64,000 bases of DNA, taken from Rugalucina vietnamica. Taxonomy: Eukaryota; Mollusca; Bivalvia; Lucinida; Lucinidae. The translations under genes and the position numbers were made by a program. The stretch lies in contig OZ024871.1 in NCBI GenBank assembly GCA_964017185.1, positions 63,492,866 to 63,556,865 on the forward strand, read 5' to 3'. The first letter of the stretch is position 1, and each line of letters starts with the position of its first letter. Under the pieces are notes generated by a model that saw only the letters and a program-made list of their open reading frames with translations, was not told the origin of the DNA and searched no databases. Below are positions 52,401 to 61,400 of the stretch, one piece after another.

Positions 52401-55400
52401 TTCTTTAATGAGCATTGGGCAATAAAAACACACAGCCTCTTTTTGCAAAACAGTTTTTATGACACTTTTGTCAAAGAAGAAAACGAGTATTATAAACAAT
52501 GAAAGAATATCGAAAATTTATATCGCTTTAAATCTTGTGAGATTTTACATGTGCATAAAATTTACATGTACAGGTGCGTTCAGTTATTAATATACCCGTG
52601 CGATATTCAGAAATAAATTGACAACTTTTCTTGTTTTTGAACAATGTCACTGGCAAGAAATGTACAACTGGATACTGGATGAATTTGCTTAAATAATGTT
52701 CTAGTTATGAGTATAAATATTTACTCTCTGTATATAAAACTTTTCGATCTTGTGAAGTTGTATGCCTTAATTGATTGCATAACATGCGGAACCAAATTCT
52801 TAACCAAAATTCGCTGATATTGGAGTTTCAAAGATTCCACAAGGAGCCATGAGTAATGGATTGTAATTATGTTTTTGTCGTTTTTTGAAAGAATAACCAT
52901 TTATGTAATACCCTAACGGCTGAAAATTTGGTATCTTTATGAACACTATTTACAAAGTCACAGCCTGATTTTCATTCATTGTACATTCTAACATTTCATT
53001 GAATAGCGGTTGCTTCAATATAAAACTAAGCACGTACGTCAGTGGTATTTTGCAAGAAAACTAATATTCTACCAGGACGGTTTGACGACCAAAGCTTGCA
53101 AGACTAGTGTGTTCCTTCACGAGGTAAGCATGTCTTAAAGCACTTTGGGGTCATCCATGGCTTTGTATTCTGTCAGAACGTGGGTTGACATTTCATCATG
53201 CAGTTTCATGATTTGTATAGCATAATGGGCTAAATTGATTGATAGGCAATGACTGACATCTCCCCTTCGTGATATTCCAAAACTTTTCTATAGTGTTTAA
53301 GTCATGGAAATTAACATGCCAATAAAGAATGCGTATTTATGCAAGGTAGGTGTTCTTCGTATTTATCCTAAATCCGAAAAACACAGTATTGATATTAGCG
53401 GAATGTCTTTCTTTGAATGTCATTGTATTCCCTTGACTTAAAGCCTATAAAAGGGGATTGAAATATCATAAAGATGAGCTGTGAAAGATAGCCTACCAAT
53501 TAAAGCCTCTCTGTTAAAGTACCAGTCCCCTATGGTATTCTGTGCTGAGAAAACAAACTATGAATTGTGTAACGAAATGCCAACCCACGTTCTGGCAGAA
53601 TACAAAGTCATGGGTAACTCCACAGTGCTTTAAGACATGCTTACCTCATGCAGGAACTCACTAGCCAGCTTAGGTCGTAAGTCCACCTGGTAGAATATTG
53701 GTTTCCTTGCAAAATAACACTGACATGCTTAGTTTTATATTGTATCAACCGTTTTACCATGTAATTCTAAAATGTACAATGAATGAAAATCAGGGTGCAA
53801 CTGTGTAAATAGTGCTCATAAAGACACCAAATTTTCAGCCTTAGTACAAAAACGGTTATTCTACCATAAATTACGAATATAATTACAATCAATTAATAAT
53901 GGTTCCTTGAGGAATCTTTGAAACTCGATTATCAGCGAAAGTTGTGTTAAAAATTTATAAAATCAATTTAGGCATACAACATCACAAATTCTGGAAGTTT
54001 TATATACAGAGTAAATATTAATACTCCTACCTAACACATTATATAATAAATTCATCCAGTTGTCCATTTCTTGCCAGTGACGATTGTTCAAAAACAAAAA
54101 AAAAAGTTGTCAATTTATTTCTGAATATTGCAGGGGTACATTAATAACTGAACGCACCTGTACTTAATCATATTTTAAATGGTCTTAATTGCATTGCGTG
54201 TCTCATAAGCTTAAAACACCAGGCCCGAGGTTATAAAACTTTTTTCAAGCTCAGCTCAGCTGAGCATGAAATTTTAACTGCTTATAGATATTGAAATACT
54301 TGAAATTTGTGGAAAATTTAGGTTAAAAACTAAAAAACTAGTACTTTATCCTGCTCATAAATGTTATAATGCCAACAATTTAATATTTATGAGCAGGATA
54401 AATTTTAGTCTCAGCTGAGTTGAGTATGATACAAGTTTTATAACCTTCGGGCCAGTTGCCAGCTGTGTGTCTTTAATTATTCACACTTATATAAAGTTTA
54501 TATGCTTTGTACATAGACATGTGACACGTTAACAAACTACATGTATTTACGTACTTACTAGTGTAAGGATTTTTTTTCAAGACTTTGATAAAAATAATTT
54601 ATTAAAATTCCTCATTATTATTTTGATAGATGTTTTTTTAGCATGACTTAGAACTTATTGGCAGTGACAGTAATGTGTTAGAGTTGTAAGATCTGCTAGC
54701 CATTTTGTTTTCCTCAAGGCATTAACATGGTATATACTGTTTAAAATCATACCTTTTTATTCTGTCTTTTTTCTATAAAACAGGTGCTGGTACATCACTT
54801 TATAAAGAACTGGAAGAGTTACGAGCACAGAACGCTCGATTATTACGATTATTACAGGCAAAAGGTAATTAAGCCATTATTTACTTATCATTAACCAACA
54901 CCAGTCTCTAAAACCTTATAGAGAAACTTAACTTAAGCACATCGTATTTGTAAAAGCGAAGGCTTAGGTATTTCCCAAACCTAAACGTGGCCATTCAGTA
55001 TTCTTAATCGATTCAAGTACACTCTTTTGATAGATAAAATATTTATTTGTTTTGGAACTGTCGGATTGGAAAAGATTTTACCGAGTAGGGTGCACTACGC
55101 CCATAAATAATTAATCATACTGTCTGATTTTGCCCAGGAAAAGTGATCCAGAAATATAAGCATTATTGGACACACGTTTCGGATGTCATGACAACCTAAT
55201 TTTTAAAGTCCCACACTAAATACAAGGCTGTTCTAGTCATCCTGCTCTTCGAGTGTGTTACCCGAAAAATGTTTTGCTATGTTCTATGTACATAAATTTC
55301 CTTTCCTGGTGTCTATGTCGGGACTTTAAATTTAATTCATTGTCCCTATATTCTTATTTGAACTACTATTATTATGTATTTCAGAAACAAATTCGGACAT

Positions 55401-58400
55401 GGACAGACAGTTAGAAACACAGAAAAAAAGAAAAGAGGTTAAAAACGTTGATGATGAACTTGAAAAAACACATAAAAGGCTCAAACGCTATCATAAAAGT
55501 GGGGTCAGTTATGACGATGATGACGACGATGACGACGATGGTGACGATGACGACGATGATAGTGGCGATGATGATAATATAGGGGATGCTCCATATACCC
55601 CCACGAAATCAGGTGATTACAGAAGCATTTTCTATGTTTTTATATATTCTAGATATTTACATACAGCCAAAGACCCGCCCATAGACCTAGCCATTTTTAT
55701 ATATGTATGCAAGTCACAATCGTAATAATGCATCCTATTGAAACTATGCCTACAATTTATTAGATTGGCCCAGTTTGTGCAAATCGGCTCTAAATTAGCC
55801 TTGTTTGTAAGATTAGTCTACGCATGGGATTGGCCAAATTTGTAAACTTTGCCCAATGTCCGAGTTCTACAAATTGAATAAAAGTCAACCCTACCGGGTA
55901 GCGTTTGCCCTAGTACTCATGAATGGTTTTTGATTACTGTGATTTAAAAAACCTACAGCGCAGAGTGACTGTTACGGTAAGGAACACGAAAATACGTACG
56001 ATATAGGTGGCTGCAATAGTTCTGCACTTTTTGCTGTGGATAGATCAAGATAAAATTTGTAGTTATTTTATTCAACGTTTGAGATTACTTGGGTTGATGT
56101 AACTAGTCTGTATATTGAAGAGATTGAAACAGAAGAATCAGAAGAAGATGAAGAAGATGACGAGGATCAAGAGGAACATACAAAGCATAAGGAAGTGATG
56201 ATGAAATCAGGTATGTTAGAACAAAAGGGGTGAAAACTAAAATGTCACAAATTTAAAAAGGCGCGTTACGTTAAACACCCATAATCAACCGGCTTTCTAT
56301 GTTGAACAGGTAAGTCAGTTATCTACAATATTACATGTACTTGCACGTGACCTTATATATACTTAGAGCCTACAAAATATTGATTAAACTTAAATTCTTG
56401 AAATGCCAAAATCTAAAATATGTGCTCTGCAGCGTCCATCCTTGGTTGCGCAACATATGGACATCTAAAAAATAAAACACATTTATCTACAGCATGACAT
56501 TACATAGGTAGTCAAGGTATAATTTCCATTATCAATCAACATTGTGATTTCTTATATCTCTGGAACGACTACCGGTCCATACAGGATATTAGTTTCAAAG
56601 TAAAACTAATTTTATATTCACATCCGACATTGCAGGGATGGAAGAATGTACAGACGGTGACAATGCCTGTAATGATGGTAGCGCAGACAGTACAGCTGCT
56701 TCCAGGAAGCAAATGAAAAAAGGTAATTATTTTGAAGACAACTACTCTGTCCCATTCTAGTTTTATATGTTTATATCTACGTACTCGTACTATATTTCTT
56801 TTATTTTCTTTCTTCAAGTAAAATGTAGAATTCATGAAACTGTGACAGATAAATTACGCTCCAGTATTCTGAGCCACGGTTTTGATGATCACTTTATTGG
56901 TTAACCATCTGACTTAACACTAGTAATCATTGTATAAATGTGACGAGGGAGCCTCCGCGTCCTAAGTATTTACCTGTACTTTGGGCAGATGCTTGTTTGT
57001 AAAAGTTGTTATAGTGGATATCGGTTAAATCGTTTTCATAACAAACTTAGTATACATCTACCTTTACCTGCACAGGTACAAATGAAGTGTCAGACAGATA
57101 CATTGATGGTGACAGCAGTGGAGCGGAAAGTAATGACGAAAGTTCCGCAGTCAGTGCCGCTGCTTTAAAGAAACAGATGGAAAATGGTTGTTGTTTAAAA
57201 ATATTTTTCTGTATTATAAACACCTCCTCTTGCATTAAGTTTGAAAACAATTAATAGCTAAATGCACATAAATTCTTTAAAAGTAAAAGTAGGCAACGAC
57301 CAGGAAAATGCGCAATCAGAAAGAAGTTCCCTCTCCAAAAACCGAGGCGGGAAAAACTAAATTTACAATCAGGTACTTATACTAAGGAAACATATAGTAA
57401 GCCGAATGGGCAGCCATTGTTGTTGTTGTTTACATTTTCCCAATAGGTGGCCACTCAAACTTAACAAAAATTATGAAAACACACATAAGGTGCCAACAGC
57501 ACAAACAATCAACACCAAGACATAAAACAATAAGAACCACCACAGAAACTAAAATCCTAGCTTTGAACTATAAACTGGGGTTTGAAAAATTCAAACCTTT
57601 GTGTGAAAAATTTAAATCAAAGTGCACATTAATTCTTCTAACCGAGGTTTAAAGTTTCAAGTGCGCATTTATTCTTTAAAACTAGGTTTGAACTTCAAAC
57701 TAGTGTTTTAAATTTTCATGCTATGGTTTGAAAAAATATCCTTATTTGAAATCTATAAACTATGTTTTGAAACTTCAAATCGGCCAAATGCACAGTATAG
57801 TAATCATTTAAACATAGGTTTGAACTTCAAATCCAAGTTTCAGTTGACGGTCTCGCTTTGCAAAATAAACATTTAGTCGTTTAAACCATAGTTTGAATTC
57901 CAAACCTAAGTTTAAGTACGTATAAATGTGCACTTGCCTAGTTGAAATCCTGAGATTTAAAACGTTAAATCCTGGTTTCAAAAGAAAAATCGATTACTTT
58001 AATTTCAAAATATAGTTTAAAAATTTCAAACGATAGTTTACAAAAAAAAACTGTTTAAACGAAAGTTTAAGATTTTCACACCTAGATTTAAAGAATAAAT
58101 GTACACTTGGTCAGCTCAAAAGACAGTTTGAACTTTTAAACTGTGGTTTAAAGAATAAATGCGCGCTTTGAAGTTCAAATCTAGGTGAAAAAATGTGCAC
58201 TTGGCTTGCTATAACTCTCATCTGCAATTAATGAGATGTATATGGGAAACAACCAAGCTCATTGAAAGGCCTGTCTATTTAGACTGTTGTGTCTTGTTAG
58301 TTTGCTATTCCTTCATGTACTGTATGCTATGGCAACTATTGCATTACCTTGAATTACTTATTTTGTTTCAGTGAGAATTCCTGTCTACACTAAAAAACCA

Positions 58401-61400
58401 GACGGATCTCGAAATTATAAAGACAAGATTGATTACTGCCTTTATTGTGAAAGACCATACGCGTCTAAAATAGCTGTCCATTATGCGAATGTTCACACAG
58501 ACGAGCAGGATGTGAAGAAGGCACTACTTCACCCTAAAGGCACAAAAGAAAGAAATCACGCCCTTAGACTGATCGAATATAAAGGGAATTTCTATCATAA
58601 TGTGAAGGTCTGTACAATACCCCCCTATCCGACTCATAAGTAATTTCTACTTCCTAAGTTTCACCTGTTAATTTCGGTTATGTTTACAATTCCAAAAAAT
58701 ATTGGTTTAAAGATACCAAAAGGGCATGCATAACAAATGAATGTACAGCTCATCTTAAGTTGAAGGACATCTTGCAGAAGGAATTGATTCACACATAATA
58801 ACAACCAGTTTGCCACTAACAAACCGGTTTTATTATTTCTTTTGCTCCTTTCAGTAAGAATATTTAGAGTATCAAAAATTGTACGTTTAGAGCCATATTC
58901 TACGCAATGGTTCAATAATTTGACCCCGTTTAGGCATGTGTCTTTGATTTAGACATCCCTTTTGTAAAGTTTTGAAATTGCAGTATATTTACATGTATCT
59001 GGCTATCGTTGCCGGCTTATAAAGGGTCACTGATGAGGGTTAAGTACCCGAAATTGCACAATTTGGTCCATACTACCTCCCTTTGAACGTTTTCACTGCT
59101 CCCAAAGGATCAAAGTTTTATATTTCATTTGATATCAAACTAATTTTATCACTGATTTTTCAAAGCCAGTTTGTAGTTTATGGGTTCTTAAATTGAAACA
59201 ATAGACTTGCCCTTGTTTAGTTTAACTGTGTCGCTAAACCATGTGAATACGAACAGGGCGTTGTGGTATTATTTCCGTTTCCCGTTCTGATTTACGTATT
59301 ATTCACTTTGAGTAAGTTCAACAGATTTATATCAACATCTTGTTTTAACAGGTAATAGAAAAAGGTGTCGGAGATCTTGTGGTGGTGAGGAGGCCAGGAG
59401 AACACAGTGGAAGAAAATATGAAGCCCATCACTTTCTTCCATGTGAATATTGCTTGGGATTTATTCTTAATGAGTCACTTTGGCATCATCTAAAAACTTG
59501 TTCAGCCAAGCCCACAACCAATCCGGACACAAACTATGTAAGGAACGCACGAATGCTTCTGGCCCCATTTATAGGAAAACCAAATGCAGAAAAGGCAAAA
59601 ATTGATACCTTACTAAGTGGGATGAAGGAGACCGTGGCCAACCCAGGCATTAGAAAGATCTGTCAAAATGACAGACTGATTATGGAGTTCACAAAATCAG
59701 TGCTGGGAAGAGTGGGTGACGAGAATGAGCAGAGACTGAACGATATGGATACGACAAGAACAAAAGTACGAACAGTTGGGAGATTACTAAAATACCTAAA
59801 TCGAGGAGAAACTAATCCTAAGCCGCTTACTGATTACATCACCGGTCGCTCTTTCAACCAAGTACTGAATGGAGTAAGAGGAATTTCCAAGGAAAGTGAT
59901 TCACCTCAACTGGCACTCAATCTAGGCTACTATCTCAAACAGATAGCACTGCTGAAAATAAGCCTTGGGATACAGGATGGAAGCCCAATCGACCAGGAAG
60001 AAGGCAGGAATGTGCAGTTTCTGATGGCAGCACACTGGAACAACTCCATTTCGTGTGTTGCAAAACGGCGTCAGAAACTTCGCACAATAAACAAGCCAGT
60101 AGTTTTTCCAATTACATCGGACCTGGTCACCATCAAGGACTGGTTGGTCAAGGAAATCAACGCCTGCATCAAAAATCCCCAATTCAATTGGACCTGGGAG
60201 GCACGTCTGCTACTGGTACGCATACTTCTGTTTAACAAGAGGCGTGTATCAGAAGTTAGAGAATTGAAGGTCACCGACTTTCTGCAGCGCCAGCAAGACG
60301 TTGATAGCGAAGAGATTCTCAAGTCTCTAGACATCTCAGAAAGACTACTTGCAAACAGGTACATTTTCGCCTAAAGTATTAAACTTCGCGGGGGTTGTAG
60401 ATACACCACAAACCACCCCAAATCACACCGAACCACCCCAAACCACTTCAAAACCACCCCAAATCACATTAGAACACTTTTCAATCGCCTCAAAACGCAA
60501 AATATCACAAACCAGACATTTCAGCGATGCAACACTTTAACCTTACCATAAATAACTCTAAACCACATAAAACACCCTAAACCGCATCAAAGAAACGCCC
60601 TAAAATTACACCATTTCAACGCACTCAAACCTCCTCAACATCATCCCAAATAACACTTAATCACACAAACCACCTCAAAAACCAATATAAGCTTACGAAG
60701 AAAGAAACGTTAACATACACAGGTTACATGCATACATGTTTATGGGTTTTATATTGGCTCTTTCTGTGCAAACCCATATGTTATGAACATACCCATATTA
60801 CCGTTGTATGAGACTAAGTTGAGGGTTTAGGGTACTGAATGCCTGGTTTGTGATACAGTTACTACGTTTCGGGTAGTTTGTTAGTTTTGAAGTGGTTTGT
60901 GGTGTTCCCATGATCCGAAATTCACATCAAAATAATCCACAAAATGTGTAGCACTTTGTAAATGTGTATTTTGGGTCAAGTGTAATAACGCAAGGTACAG
61001 ACACATTGCAAGTGGTTTCATTAGATATAGACACAGAAAATTTTTCTAGTGTCGAATATGTATAAGAAAAACCATTAGCCCTGTATGGCTAGCATGAGTA
61101 AGAATAACAATACATCACAGTGCATGCACAATAAAACAGTTATATATATCATCACAGCAGTTTAATACTGTATATATAATAAGAGCTGTCCCAGGACAGG
61201 ATAGCTCGTCTGACTAGTGCTTTGCCACTAAATCTATTAAAATCTATGACCCATGACATTGGCTTCAAGGTCACCCAGGTGGGTCGTAATGGTACAGCAT
61301 AAAACTTCAGACCAATATCTTCCATCATACAAAGTATCAACTTTATCCATTTACATATTCGTTATAGACTTAGACTTGTAACATAAAATTTCTAAGTCTT

